Notes: a model not told the origin generated them from the sequence alone. Shown: positions 1 to 13,052, counted from the stretch's first letter. The stretch is 64,000 nt of DNA from Cryptomeria japonica (GCF_030272615.1 NC_081415.1:260522425-260586424), one strand, 5' to 3'. Numbers and translations are program-made.

Positions 1-3000
1 TTGATCCAAACTCAAGACATTCTCCATCATCCATTTCCACCGATTTTATGGCGGCTGATAACCCATCACATGTTATCACTGTTTTATAGACTTCGCACAT
101 TCCTGAGGTAGATAGGAACAATCTCCCTCATGCAAGATCCTTCACGCACACAGGCTTACGTGGCAACATGATTTGTTCTTCTTTACAATGCTAACTCATC
201 ACACAATATCATCAGTTGAGCCACACAGGCTTGAAGCACATCAACTGGAAACCCTAAAGTTGAGACTACCAACTGGTAGTCATACAATACTTCCATATGC
301 CGGTTCCCATAACTATATGTCGGTTCATCATGAACAAGCACACCCTTTCACTTTGTGACAGTGTTATACCGATTCTCACATATGCCGGTTCACACCTCTT
401 CAACATATTGACATCAATGACAACACACAATGTCATTATGTCCTCATACTAATCCATTGAATTTTATTGGTGAGTCTTAGCCACCTTTCTCTCTAGTTAC
501 TTTGCTTGACATGCTTGTCATTAGATATTCTTGAAATTACTCATGTGGAGGCCATTGTATGCTTGATGATTTTGTTTCAACACTCAATTGTTCATACTAG
601 GCAGATTGACAGGTTCTTTATGGAGGAATCACCCTACTTCTTTATTTCATGACTTGGACAATAATATTTCTTGTATTATTGTAAAAATATGGAAGAAAGA
701 TCTTCCCAATTTTTTTCCATCAATCTCATACTAGATTGAATGGTGTGAGATTAAATAGGGTTGTATCTATAATTATCTAGGTTGGATCCTAAGAAACATT
801 GTTGGTTCCTATTTTTGGTACTTGTTGTCTTTGGTACCTTGGTTGTAGTTGTGTTTTTCTATTTTTTTTAAATCCGTTGTTTGGTTTGTTCCATATCTCA
901 TGGCATTTTTTCCATTATTTTTTGGCTACTTCATTCTACAAGGGTTTAGGCCTCTCCAAAATCCTCTTTTATCAATATAAAAATAATTCCAATAATAAAA
1001 AAATTAACAATTAAGGGCTTATGACAATTTTTTTTGATTTAGTAATATATTTCTAAAAGTATAAATTTAACAACTAACTTCAAACAATGTCTATTAACAA
1101 TCAAAATAATCTTCTAAATGGCACTTTGTCCCCTTGAAATTATCATGTTTGGTACGTCATATTTCCTACTACTATATGCATTGTGTATTGCATGCTCTAG
1201 TTCTAGAGGTTACTTGGGCATTACTCCTTTTCTTCTTGGGGACTCATCTCTTAGGGTTCTCACATGACCTATGGGAATTGCATAAAATACCATTGTTTTA
1301 GTTTTGATTGTTCAATTTTTTTCCTTTATTGATTGCATAGTTGAAGCAACTAGTAAGTTGGATAATTATTTGTATAATGCTTCTCTTGATCAAAGAATTA
1401 TCGTGCCTTCAAATTATTCTTGTGTTGGTGGCTATTTTGGAGAATATTTTAGTGTTGGAATTGTTAATGCTACTAGGTCCTTGTTGTCTAGGAGGAAAGT
1501 TTCACTTGGTTTCCCTTATCCTGCTAAAGCTATTGCTATGGGAACAAGTCGACAAACCTTTGCATTGATTTCTAATTTCAAGAATTGTTGTTATCATTGG
1601 GATAAACTACAACCCATCCCTTAAAAGAAATCTTACCCTATGGTGGTTTGTGTGCATGACATATTTGGAAATGAATATTTTTTATTTGTGTTGAGGCTTG
1701 GTTTGTATATTTAACAATCAATGGCCTACCTTTTTTTTATTTACACAAATTGGTCTTGGATTATCACAAATCCATCAATGAAGGCAAGATTGAACTCTTC
1801 CCTTGTGTCCAAGGATTCTTAATTGTGTCTTTCGAATCTGTAAAATAAATGGATTGTCTTGGTGTGAAAGGAATGTTTTTCTTAGCCGATTAATCATCAA
1901 GGACCTACTCACACTATTTACTTAAATTTACTTAGGATACATAGAGGATAGTTATCACTTTATCTTTTTATTAGATTATGAAACATGTCATAATGTTATG
2001 TAGTTCTATATTTCATCTTGGTCTATATAACAAAGAGGTTTCATTTATAAAATCTAAGTCATCTTTGTATATTTTCATCCTTTGATAGAATATGACTACT
2101 CTCTCATAGTTTATCTCTATTGTGATTTTATAGAAGTTCCTTAATGTTGGGTGGATATAATATTCTTTTAAGTATTGCATGGTATAGAGAATCTTATACT
2201 AACTCTTACATGCTATAAGAGCTTGTGAGATTGATTCATACTAGAGTTTATTGAGAGATCTAGGCTGCAAATCCTGTTGGACCTTGAAAAATGGAGTATG
2301 CTCTTCTCTTCCATTGAATGATGATTTGGAGAATCATAAAAATTAATAGAAATACTATATTTGGTGGGGGGAGATTCTTCTTTGTGGCTTTGTATTTTAA
2401 TTTATTTAAGAATCTTGTTAATTAAAATTTGAGCTCATCATTGCTTTCAAGGTGTCCAAAAAAGTTAGTTTTTCTTTTTATTTCATGGAAATTGGGCATG
2501 TGATGCCAAATATACAAGGGTTTGAAGTTGAAAGGTGGCTACCAAATTTAGATAGTAGTTGCAATTTTGAAGAATTTGGTCAAAATAGATCTTTCCAATG
2601 CATTCAAAGGGTCGAAGAATCCTAAGATTGATTGTTAGTTTGTCAAAATCAAAGTACTTTTCTTAGGGCATTCACAAATTTTTCTTGACTATATGGATTA
2701 ACATAGGGAACATATTAATGAATCTTCAAAGATTCCCTATGTTGACATCTTGATACATTTTAGAAATAAAATAAATTTTATTTATTTTAAATACATATTA
2801 TTTAAAATTTTAAATAATTGTCCTATGCAATACTTGTACAACGCTGGGGACATCAAGCTATTTGTAGGCACCACGTGGAATTCTTGCAACATGACACATG
2901 ACACAACCTAAACTAGTGACACATCACTTGCAAAAGATGATCAAGAATCAACTTGATATTTTTAGATGTGACATATACTAGCATAAAAAAATAATAGTTC

Positions 3001-4690
3001 AGTCATATCCAACACTGTTAAGATTGTTGATAATCAATTCTTGGTAAGGGAACATTCTATTAAATGATGGGTATATTCCACCAAAAATAAATATTTTGGT
3101 GACTATTTTTTTGTAGAGTATATTACAAAAAGAAATTGGACAAGATCTTGATTTTTATTTTTAGCAGTCCCTTGGTATGTCGAAGCACAATACAATGAAT
3201 GAAACTAACACAATGGGGCATATCATTCCTATGTAGAATAGCCCTTTGAAGTCACATCTTTTATCCCCTCCGCATGTCCATCCAAAATATCATCCTCCAC
3301 CAACATCCATATTCCATAATCACATGCTTTCATTCATCCAATACCTTCACCTTTGATGTGAAAATACAGTTTATCCTTAATTTTTTGATTGGCAACCCAT
3401 CCCAAACAATAAATCCAATTTTTTATATAGATCCAAAATGCTAAATTCAAAATACTTAAACTTTCACATACCTAGTATCCAAATCCAATCTATGTAGTCA
3501 GTCCACAAGCCAATAAAAAAATAATAATATCTTTACATCTAGCCAATCAAGCCAATGCATATTCACCAACATCCATAAACTTCATCCTTAATCTAGCTAA
3601 AATATAAAACTTGTTCAATTTCCCATCCAAGATATATCATTCGTAATGCTTGCCAAATACCCTAAAGAAAATAAACATCTAACATACTATTAGAGAAAAA
3701 TAAATTTTATTAACATCTATTAACAACTAATGTAACATATAAATCCATTGTTTAATTACAATTATTAACCAATTAACTATTATGAACATGCATCATTACA
3801 TTTTTCCTTCATTTATGCAAGCAGAAATTAACATAAACAATATTAATCTTTTGTTAGGGTACTTCAACTTCATTACTTTAATAACTACCATAATGACATC
3901 CTACTCACATGATAAACATATTTCATCTTGATTTAATGCATTATATTCAATTCCCTAACCATGAGATATGAAACCTACTAGATTATCTATCCATTATGAT
4001 ATGCATACCATTACACCTTTCTACTAGCATATTACATTTCTTCTTTAAAAATACAAGACAATCCCTTAATCCTACATTCATTTTATGGACCAAATACAAA
4101 TGTTTTTTAACCCATCATTTCCTATCTACACGCTCTTAATCCTTTTCCATGATAGTGCAATTCTAATGCATAGGTATAATCCATCTCTACCAATCCATTT
4201 AGACATACTTCAAATGCATCTAATACTAATTAACATGATCATCTTCTTTATCATTAATTCCAAATGCATAATGCAATAATCTTAATACAAACTTCTTATT
4301 TACAGTCCTTTGCATGATATGCATGACATCCTTATATCAATGCATCTATATGAATCACCCATCTTCACTAGACCTAGTTAAAATCTTCTAACATATTCAT
4401 TTCTTATATTACGATTAATCCTCTTCTAAGGTCCTCTTACATTCTAATTTGCATCCTAAACATTCCATAGAATAATGTAATTAAACCACAATGCCAAATC
4501 CATTTATATTTCAATCATAATGTATTTTAATTCCAAAGCACATATGATCACATCTTCACAATAATATAATTACATCCCTAGTGTCTCATTAAAATTTATG
4601 ACATAGTCCTAATTTCCAATTACAACCTTCTTACAATTACAATTACATAAAATACATCATAAGCATAGCTCTCCCTATTATAAGATCCCA
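1..4690. other. AT-rich intergenic DNA, no gene recognised
   Basis: No coding region, RNA gene or complete element can be supported here. The first 400 bases carry several direct copies of a short motif around 'atgccggttc' (near 296, 315 and 383), reminiscent of retrotransposon LTR wording elsewhere in the window. A 106-codon plus-strand reading frame at 1304-1624 has no motif I recognise and no neighbouring exon, so I do not call it a gene. The rest is AT-rich sequence with short runs of A and T. Old, unrecognisable transposon remnants are the likeliest content. Confidence 0.6.
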
Positions 4691-4699
4691 ACTAATGCA

Positions 4700-5429
4700 T
4701 ACAAGAATATTAGTTTACATGAATTCCATCATATTCATTACATAAATCTGCTCTAAGGTACATCCATAATCATCATGCAGAAGAATCCACATCCATGCAA
4801 GAAGAATCCAAGAGAACATCCCAATGGCTAAGAAACACCAACCACCCAACCATGTGGAACCAAAGGAACCACCCCCCGTGCTAGGAGATGACACAAGGTA
4901 CCAACACAAACTCTAAACCTACACTGACACCTATAACCAAAGAGACTAACCACACAAGGATTCTGAAGCAAGAACCAATCACAATACAAGAATAAACTCC
5001 CAGAGGCATACAAATCAACTAGACATAAATGCAACCAATAAGGCATAATAATAAATCATCAAGGAACACATATAGGGGTGGAGTGTCATCACATACCACC
5101 CTTAAAACATTAACAACATAAGGCACTATCCTGATGGACATGTGGAGCCATCTCAACCTATGAGAGAACAAGGGAGATTGATTTGTCATCACACCGGCCT
5201 TCTCATGCTTATCTTAAAACATCCTCCCTAGGATCAAGTCATGAGGCTCACATCAATGTTATATTTATTAATGAATCTAGCTACCCAACCCATTAATTAT
5301 TAGGTTATCACTTATTTACAAACTATGGTAAACTCCCAATGTGCCTTGGTGGTCTAGATTTCATGCATCCTTACAAGGAACCTCATGCAAGCCTATCTCT
5401 TGTGACCTCGGTCATCACAAGGAATCACA
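4700..5429 (-). mobile_element. Possible LTR end of a minus-strand retrotransposon
   Basis: Read on the minus strand, a purine tract (TTGGGGGGAA, complement of 5430-5439) is followed directly by TGTGATTCCTTG, the usual polypurine tract then TG start of a 3' LTR. The LTR would run leftward from 5429. Its other end and a partner copy were not found in the window, so the left limit is a guess. It could be a truncated LTR or coincidence. Confidence 0.3.
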
Positions 5430-5919
5430 TTCCCCCCAACATGGCCCAACAATAAATCATAAGAGGCTCTAAACCATGATGAAATATGAAAATATAACAT
5501 TCATATGTAGCCAAGAACATCCACTCATACTTTTACAACATACACAAGGCTACAACAACATCAAATATAACAAATGAGCCTCTTGAACAACAATAAACAA
5601 AGGCATATCAAGCCATCAATCTACTATCAATAATGAAAGTAAAACCACAACAAGGCCAACTCACTTGCTAGTCTAAAACATCAACACAAAATATACTCAC
5701 CAACCCATGGCACATCAACATGGAGAGAGTCCAAGCATCCACAATGACATAGGGAAGTAAATATACATAAAACCAATAAATTACATCGAAATTGATCAAA
5801 GTCGAATCTAGAAAATATCAGTAGACATCAATAAATCCTTTGGTACAAAAATCCAATTGGAAAAATACCATAGAAATGAGAAAAAATGAGAAAACACTTA
5901 ACACAAACAGTTTAGTGCT
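5430..5919. other. Non-coding stretch next to the possible LTR
   Basis: AT-rich sequence with no coding potential that I can support. If the LTR call to the left is right, this would be the decayed internal region of the same minus-strand element, but no protein motif is visible on either strand. Confidence 0.4.
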
Positions 5920-6150
5920 TTTATGTAACAATTTAGCGCTTTTGCACATTAAAACAATGCTTTTACCCTACAGTTCAATGCATTTACATTATGAAACAAT
6001 GCTTTTACATTCTGGAACAACACTTTCATTTTAAAACAATGCATTTACCCTATAAAACAACACAATCAATGTGCAAAACAATGCAAATAATGAAGAAAAC
6101 AATGCAAATACTTCTTAAAACAACGCATATTTTAAAACAACGCAATTACA
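5920..6150. repeat. Degenerate short tandem repeat (AAAACAATGC type)
   Basis: About ten imperfect copies of a unit near 24-27 bases, built around AAAACAATGC followed by a T-rich or CCTATA-type spacer, run through this stretch. The short frames at 5840-6034 and 5991-6284 are by-products of the repeat, as their repeated 'KTM' and 'KQ' wording shows. Confidence 0.6.
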
Positions 6151-8539
6151 TAAAATTAACAGAAAACTTAGAAAACTTTCGACAAAAATATAAAATCATA
6201 AACTTAACCAAATTTTATGAAACAAGGACCAACAAGGCTGCCCAAAGTAGAAGAATAACTAGGCACAAACAAAATAGGATATAACCAATTATAGACCAAG
6301 ATACATTAAGTTTTCCTCACGACAAAACTCACAAAGAAAACCAAAAAGCTCTACAGAACCTCCAAATAATCTATCAAAACACACACACAAGACCTCACAC
6401 TCAGGAAAGGAGATTTTTTAAAATACTCAAACAAACCAAATTGAATCACATGGAGAGAGTACAGTCTCAAAAAAAAAAACTTGCAGAGCCATGAACGAAA
6501 TTCACATGAAAACCAATATATATTTTTCCAGCAAACTAAATAAAAACCCATATATTATAAAGTTTCTCCCCCAAATGTTATTTCCAAATATTTATAAAAA
6601 CTATAGAATATGCAAATATTTCTTCAACCTATGTCCAAAACACTTGCAGACACAATGCATACAGAGAAGCCATTAAAATCAAACTGCAAAGGCTCAAGCT
6701 TCAACATGCAACTAGAGGTGATGGAATGTAGCTGAAGAAGAGCTCCCCACAAAGCCAAGCCAAAATCCAACCAAGCTCCAGCCAAAATCCAAGTGCAAAA
6801 TCCAAAGCCAAAGGAAAATACTTGCAAAAAATTTATTAGAGGATAGCCAACCTGAAAAACATCACGGGAATGAAAATAAAAAGCAAGCAATAACCAAAAC
6901 CTAGCCTCAGTCTCGACCAATCAAAATATTCCATTTTGGAATATATTTTACCAACCCCACCATGTATTATAATTTATTTTCCCATTTTGAATTTAGCCAA
7001 TGAGAGTAAAGGGTAGGTATAGTAAAGATAAAATGCATTTATTCAACCAAGTGGGAATGCTTTATTATTAATTTAATTTAATGTGTTTATACACCCCACT
7101 TAAGAAATAAAAGTTGAACTATTAAATAAACAAGAGCTATAAATATAATTAATCAAATGGGGATTAAATAAACCAAAAGCTCATAAAATAAATTAAAGAA
7201 CCAAATAAATATTAAATATCAAATAAATAATTAAATAATCAAATACCAATAAAAGATTAAATCACAAATATTAAAAAAATATTAAAAAAAAGAAGCTTAC
7301 CAACAAATATTGAAATCACACAAAATAAATAAACACAAAATATCAAATAATTAAATACTTAAGGCCAATAAATTAAATACATTAAAATAATCATTACTAA
7401 ATATAAAACCACACATCAAGAGCCATATAATTAATCTAAAAATACTAAAATAAATCAACCATCTCTAACATGCTCACAACACCAAGAAGACCAAGCTTAC
7501 TAACTGACATGGTGGATTACGCCAAGAAGCTGATGACTCATAGTGAATAACTTAGACCTAGAGTATGTGAAGGGAACTCATGTCATCTCCAAACCACATA
7601 AGCCATTAGGATAAAGACACACTTAGACTTGTGAAGCCAGGTCGAGTCGATGTCTGGTACCTACAAGATCCCATAACCAAAAAACAATGATACAAAATAT
7701 GCATATATCTCATAACAGACAAGTGATAGGGAATCACGATGGCACATCTCGCTTGCAATGAGTGATGTGGCATTGTCCCTCTCATGAATAAAGTCATACA
7801 ATAGTCAAACACATCTCATAAACATCTCATCATATGTAATCATGAAATAAGGTTAGTGAAATCATAATCATCATCAAAATAATGATAAATCTAATCTATC
7901 AATAATCCATCACATAGTAAGCATATGGAATCCATCGAGCACATATATCCATCACATCACATGATCAATAATGATAGTATCAACATCCATATAGATCATC
8001 AAAATAGTATATGGCCAATAGTGTCTAGCATCAATAATAAGTAACTGAAACACATGAGTAATCATCATCCAAATCATCAAATATAGTCTAGATAAGTCTA
8101 TCAAATATGAAATAGAAGTCAAGTCAAGGGTGGATACTACATCATTCCCAATCCTTGTGTCATTATTGAGATATATCATTTCCACATCAAACCTATCATC
8201 ATTATAAAATTAATCAATTATTTTCTTTCATAGTTTGATTAGGGGTATAATCTTATTTTTACTTTCTTTTAATCATTTGTGCATGTGTACTTACTTGTGT
8301 GTGTTTATTTTGTGGATTGCATTTATGTTGATGATCTTTGGTGCACCTCATGACCAATGCCATCATGGTCTTTCATATCATGGAACATAAGGTCCTATGC
8401 CTACTTTGATATTTTTTCCTCATATGTGATACACATGATCATTACAATCCTAAGAGATTGGCACATAATGTTGAGTGCTATAGAAAATCTATGTTTGTTG
8501 CCACATTTCAACACACACATGCATTTAGTTTCAAAAACA

Positions 8540-8541
<2 letters not shown>
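6151..8541. other. AT-rich non-coding DNA
   Basis: No gene supported. 7090-7450 is very rich in AATAAATA-like runs. 7480-7760 is less AT-rich and reads like a retrotransposon non-coding region, but no protein motif, LTR edge or primer site could be identified. 7850-8210 is built from many short ATCAT-like words. Confidence 0.5.

Positions 8542-8577
<36 letters not shown>
8542..8577. repeat. (CAT)n microsatellite
   Basis: Twelve uninterrupted CAT/ATC triplets, followed to about 8625 by looser ATT/ATC triplets. The poly-Ile and poly-Met frames crossing it on both strands are artefacts. Confidence 0.95.
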
Positions 8578-9001
8578 TTTATCAATTTTATTATGTACTA
8601 ACATTATTATCATTATCATCATTCTAACTATCTTACCCTCCCTTTCTTGTACGAATTCAAACCCCATTGGACTTGGTTATCCTTTTAACAGATCACTTGG
8701 GTCTCATCAATTTGCTTTCTTTTTTGAGAGGGAATCACTAACCCATTTACTAACAACATTTCATTCAAAAGATTGAGGCATCTTACAACTAGTTCTAGCC
8801 AAATAAATGTCTATATTGATCTTCTTAGAAATGACATCACTTTTTGAGCCGCACCACCATCTCATTTTGGTCATTCTTCTAAGTATTGATTAAATAAATT
8901 TTGACATTAATTAAATAAATTGCCTTTATCTATATAATTGAACGAATTCAACCTTTCTTCTAAACTTACAACTTAAATTGGAAAAATACATTTATTTAAT
9001 T
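8578..9001. other. Non-coding stretch before the LINE fragment
   Basis: AT-rich, no gene. It contains repeated 'attaaataaatt' words around 8890-8935 and ends at the left target-site duplication of the following LINE fragment. Confidence 0.5.
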
Positions 9002-9189
9002 AAATCAATCATCCACGTCTTTTTATGAAGCTATTATGATAAGGAGTGTGTAGCTTGTTATGTGGCACCGGTTGGGATATGAAGTACTAGTTTCAGCCGC
9101 CACCCTCGTGCGAAGTCCATTATTTATGGTTTATCTTGTAAGAGCTTTAATCTTGCTTCAATTGGCTTTATTTATAATTTTGAAGTACC

Positions 9190-9966
9190 ATGATTATCTC
9201 AGTTCACATTTTTGGTGGCGACTGGTCTTTAAAAGCCGATTTCATTCTCAATACAACAGTAAATGCTTGGATTATTCTTGTTCAAGCTCTGTTTCATATG
9301 TCGATTGCTTTTTCTTTTTCAAGATATAGGGTCATTGTCGAATGCCTGATTAAGAGGGAAAATGAGGCTCCCAGTAATAATTCTGAAATCCTTGGGGAAG
9401 TGTTCTATTTTCTTACTCCTCAAGTGGATTTTGAGGTTTACAGGTTGCTGGGATCTCTCTGGTTGGAGTTTGGTCTTTCCTTTTCTGGCTCTGAGATTTT
9501 GTCTCGATTTCTTACTGTTTTCTATGACATTTTTCTTGATAAGTATTTACTCCATCTCTTGGTTCATACGTTTATCTCTCCCTCGAGTTTCTCCTGGGAG
9601 CTTGTTAGTTATGCATTGGATAATTATCATTTTGAGCTGGGCTCTTTTTATTATGGGGGTTTTCTTCCTTGCTCTGATCTGCTGGATAATGGGAACTGTG
9701 GAGTTTTATTGTTCGAGTTGAGAATGGGGTTATTATGTGATATATTGGGGGACACATTTCATGCTTTTGAATCCTTGCTAGAATCGGTTCCCTCACAGTT
9801 TGTGGATAAAGCCTTAGTGGTGCTTACGGGTTTACATTATTTGCTCTCTTTTGGTTTTTTGGCTTTAGCTCCTCCGTGGTTAGAATCTCCCTTGCAGAGC
9901 ATTCCTCCTTTGATCATGGATAGAGAGCCCCCTATTGAGAGCTCAAGTTCTTGGTTTCAGAACTAA
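9190..9966 (+). CDS. Unassigned 258-codon frame inside the LINE 3' fragment
   Basis: An open frame of 258 codons with no internal stop lies between the truncation point and the 3' tail of the LINE fragment. The predicted protein is rich in Phe, Leu and Ser, with hydrophobic blocks near residues 20-45 and 205-225, and it has no reverse transcriptase, RNase H or zinc-finger motif that I recognise. The first residues may not be a true start, since the LINE is truncated upstream and the frame may once have been longer. It may be the tail of ORF2, a third reading frame, or a chance frame in a GC-richer 3' untranslated region. Function unknown. Confidence 0.25.
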   Translation: MIISVHIFGGDWSLKADFILNTTVNAWIILVQALFHMSIAFSFSRYRVIVECLIKRENEAPSNNSEILGEVFYFLTPQVDFEVYRLLGSLWLEFGLSFSGSEILSRFLTVFYDIFLDKYLLHLLVHTFISPSSFSWELVSYALDNYHFELGSFYYGGFLPCSDLLDNGNCGVLLFELRMGLLCDILGDTFHAFESLLESVPSQFVDKALVVLTGLHYLLSFGFLALAPPWLESPLQSIPPLIMDREPPIESSSSWFQN

Positions 9967-10065
9967 CTATGTGTGTAGATATGTTGATGTCTTTTTTGAT
10001 GCAGGGTTCTGATCGGTTGATATATCTTCATGGAAAGCTTACTCTACAGATTACTCCTCATAAAT

Positions 10066-10236
10066 TTTTTGGATAATGATATGTATATCTTCGATAAGCC
10101 ATGTAATGGGAGGGTGATCAATTTCAAATATGTAATTGGGTATATGGAGTTTTTTTGGATAATGATATGTATATCTTTGAAAGCTATGCAATGGGAGGGG
10201 GATCAGAATCAGATATGTAATTGGGTTTATGGGGTT
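10066..10236 (+). repeat. Two-copy 86-base tandem duplication
   Basis: The sequence beginning 'ttttttggataatgatatg' near 10065 recurs near 10151. Both copies continue through 'gtatatctt', 'atgggaggg' and 'atatgtaattggg', with a few substitutions. It lies in the 3' untranslated part of the LINE fragment. Confidence 0.75.
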
Positions 10237-10529
10237 TTAAATTTACTTTTTTGGGCCACAACCAGAGATTTTCTTGCTGGTTCTTTCCTACTGGTATGCC
10301 CTTTGAACCTGTTTGTATTTTCAAAATTCAAAATTAATAAAATATAGTTTAGTGGCTTGCCCACTTTTATCAAAATAAATAAATAAAATAAAATCAATCA
10401 TCATCCAACATTATCCCATAAATTAAATATTATTTTATGTGTTCATTTAATTCCTGTAAAATTCCTTTCATCATTAATTGAATAAAGAATTTTGATTTAG
10501 TCAATTGATTATGTAACTAGGAAAATAGG

Positions 10530-11446
10530 GGAAAGCATCACTAGGAGGAGGAGGAGATTCCGGATGTGGGTTGTGGTGACGATATGAGTACTCAAGGATT
10601 GCAGAATGAGGGCCAAGAGAATCAAAGGGGAAATCCTAGTGACTGTCATTAGGATAATGATAGCATTAAGGGATTTTGTGATACTATCAGTAAAATTGTG
10701 AAGGATACCAGCAACCTGAAGAATGATATTAATCTTATAAAAAATGCAATGATAGGCAAGAAGCCTCTTTCTGAAAATGTTAAAGAATTAATGGTTGTGA
10801 TCAACAATGTTGAATCTATTGAAGCCATGGTTGGTAAAATTCTTGATACTGAAAAGAAGATTAAGGAAATGGAAGGGAATATAGAGGTGAATGGGCTGGA
10901 AACTACCATGAAAAACCTGGTCAATAGAGTCAACAAGATGGAATTAACTGTGAAGAGGATTGCTGAACAAAATTTCCAGATTCTTAAGGCCTCTGTGGAC
11001 AACATGAATATTCTGATTAATAGATTTGATAACATCAAAGACAAAGAGGGCGACAAGGACCAGATGGAGAAAAAAGGTCATGAGAAGAGAACTAGGGCCA
11101 ACACCAGGAATCAGGGTGATATCAAGGGACGCGAGCTAGATGATTTGAAGACCTTTGCGGACAACATGAAGAAGATGGTGGTTCATGCAAAAGATATTAT
11201 GAAAAATATTTAGTTGTCTCGGTCTCTGTCTTTGTCTTTGTGTTGTCCTTTTGCTATCCTTTTGTTGTCTTTATGCGGCTCTATGTGTTTTGAGTTCCCT
11301 TTTTGGTTGGGATGGGAACTATTTTTTGTTAGGGTGATCAGGCACGGTTCTATTCTTCTTTAATGCTTTATATGTTTCCTATTATGTAAAAGGTTCAGAT
11401 TCCTTTCAAAAACCTATTTTTACTTAAGCAAAACTATTAGGCAACC
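10530..11446 (+). mobile_element. LINE 3' fragment carrying ORF3 and 3' UTR
   Basis: This stretch matches the 3' part of the LINE at 30862-38847 on the opposite strand. Both have the coiled-coil end of a third frame, then a UTR with 'ttgctatcctt', 'gtgatcaggcac' and 'gtaaaaggttc', and both finish with 'acctatttttactta' plus CAAAA instead of a long poly(A). The left boundary is uncertain, roughly 10530, and I could not find a convincing target duplication. It is a 5'-truncated relative of the 31-39 kb LINE. Confidence 0.7.
10698..11213 (+). pseudogene. LINE ORF3 C-terminal part (coiled coil)
   Basis: The frame encodes a charged, probably coiled-coil protein with blocks VKELMVV, AMVGKILDTEKK, QNFQILKASVDNMNI and KKGHEKRTRANTRN, and a Lys/Asp-rich tail. 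The same blocks appear in the same order, with conservative changes, in the minus-strand frame 31709-31086 downstream of a LINE reverse transcriptase and RNase H. Similarity extends upstream of the first Met across an in-frame stop near 10650, so this is a truncated copy. No catalytic motif is visible. A chaperone or nucleic-acid-binding role is possible but would be inference. Confidence 0.65.
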
Positions 11447-13036
11447 ATGAACCTAATTGCTAATGAAACCCAATCCTAGAATATTCAATAAAGGAATAAA
11501 AGCATAACACAAAAACAAAGGTGCAAACCATCCCAATGTGTTGCCTTCATTAACCTCCATTGTTTCTCTTTCTCCTCCAAATATGTGGGCTTCACCTAAA
11601 AAGTGCAAATGTAAGCAAGGAAGCAAGGTTGTAAAGTGAAAATGATAGCATGAGGGTATTCCAATTGTGGTTGAGATTGCTTGAAAAGAGAGACTAATTT
11701 ATAGGCGAATTGGTGAAGATGAGAAATTAGCATGATTGAAAATGGAAGAAGAAACTTCATTCAAAAATTGGCAAATTGATTTCAAAAAGGCATTAATGGA
11801 ATGACAAATTACAACAAATTGATTGACAAATTGAGAGAAATTTAGGCCTCCAAATTATGACAAATTGGCCACAAAAATAGCTCATTGATTATGACAAATT
11901 GGACACTAATTTATCTTTCAATTATGATAAAAGAGAAGCATGAAAAGTGGAGAAATTAGGGGGGAAAAGATAGGAGAGAAGTTAGTGGGAAACTAAAATT
12001 CAAGAATTTGTAAAATAGGTGGAAAAGAGGAATTAGAAATTAGGAAAATGATATTAGGTGAAATTAATTAATAAATATCCATTCATTAATTAATTCACAA
12101 AGAGGACATAATTAGCCAATTAAATGAAATATTTCATTGTGGCAAGAGGACCTAGGATAAATAAAATAATTTATTTAATCTAGTGGGGAAATATCGAATA
12201 GGATTAAATGATTACATCACTAAACCCTACTAATGGAATAGAAATGAAATGATGACAATTATGCGACGACAAGATTGAATGATTGACGCAATTGATACAA
12301 GGTTGATTTGATCATGATTAAATGACAAGAACTGATAATTGATAGAGTGTCAACATTGGTTGACAAGAATCAATGACAAATTGATCAATAATTGGCCAAA
12401 GATAAAATTGATAGGCACCAATTGACAAGGACCAATGAATGATCAATCCAAATTGATGAGAAATGGTGATTGATTGAGATCGATGACAAATCGATCAAAG
12501 ATTGATAAAAGGTCAACTTGATGAAGGTCAAATGAAAAAAGACCAATGATGAATCGGTCGCAAATTGATAAGGAACTGACAAATTGATGATTGACAAGGA
12601 TGCTGAATGATCCAAAATGGTTGATAATACATTGAAGATTGTTTGAAATTGACAGACTGGGGAAAAACTCTAACTCGATATCGAGAAGGGTTGGCAATAC
12701 CCAATTGACAAGATCGGATTGACAATGATAAAGATTAAGGGAAAAACCCTAATTCGACATCAAGAAGGGTTGATGATGCCCAATTGACAAGACAAAATGA
12801 TTGATAATGACCAAAGATTGAAAGTCATGATGATGTCAACAAGACCTAATTGAAAATGCAACAAACACAATTGGAAGAGAAAGAAAGCAAAAAAGAATGA
12901 CAAAATGTCGACAAATGATAAAGATCAAGTGAACGACATAAAAGACATGTTAATTGATGCGAAAACCCTAAAATAAGGTCACACAGACATGTTAGAGTAT
13001 GGTGTCACAAGCATTGACCATTTTTAGATGCCTACA
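11447..13036 (-). mobile_element. Probable 3' LTR of a minus-strand gypsy-type element
   Basis: On the minus strand a polypurine tract (complement of 13037-13052) is followed directly by TGTAGGCATC, a standard LTR start, so an LTR should run left from 13036. The body is full of short ATTGA and GACAA words, with a loose repeat between 12240 and 12960. 'gaaaaac(c/t)ctaa' followed by an 'aagaagggttg' phrase recurs near 12660 and 12740, a partial internal duplication. The left end is not defined, and no second LTR copy was recognised. Confidence 0.45.
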
Positions 13037-13052
13037 TTTTGCCCCTCTTTGA
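13037..13052 (-). promoter_or_regulatory. Polypurine tract of the minus-strand gypsy-type element
   Basis: The complement reads as an AAAGAGGGGCAAAA-type purine run directly abutting the TG of the inferred LTR. In LTR retrotransposons such a tract primes plus-strand DNA synthesis. It fixes the orientation of the element and the LTR edge at 13036. Confidence 0.5.

Larger units (their letters stand above)
9002..10402 (+). mobile_element. 5'-truncated LINE insertion (3' end only)
   Basis: A 12-base direct repeat (aaatcaatcatc) occurs at 9002-9013 and 10391-10402 and looks like the target-site duplication. Just before the right copy the sequence reads 'cccacttttatcaaaa' followed by A-rich AAATAAATAA repeats, the usual 3' end of plant L1-type LINEs. 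The inserted piece is 9014-10390, about 1.4 kb. Reverse transcriptase and endonuclease are absent, as expected for a 5'-truncated copy. Its 3' end differs from that of the LINEs at 10.5 kb and 31 kb, so it is a different family. Confidence 0.72.

Noticed and set aside
1304-1624. 106-codon plus-strand frame
   Set aside because: No recognised motif, no exon partners and no conserved-looking composition; frames of this length occur by chance.
8357-8776. 139-codon frame and its opposite-strand partner
   Set aside because: Both are dominated by the (CAT)n tract and have no domain.
10649-11056. Minus-strand 135-codon frame
   Set aside because: It is the shadow of the LINE ORF3 frame on the plus strand, which has the homologue at 31-32 kb.
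12240-12960. ATTGA/GACAA-rich stretch as a satellite or telomere-like repeat
   Set aside because: There is no constant period and no CCCTAAA-type telomere unit; it is better explained as part of a degenerate LTR.
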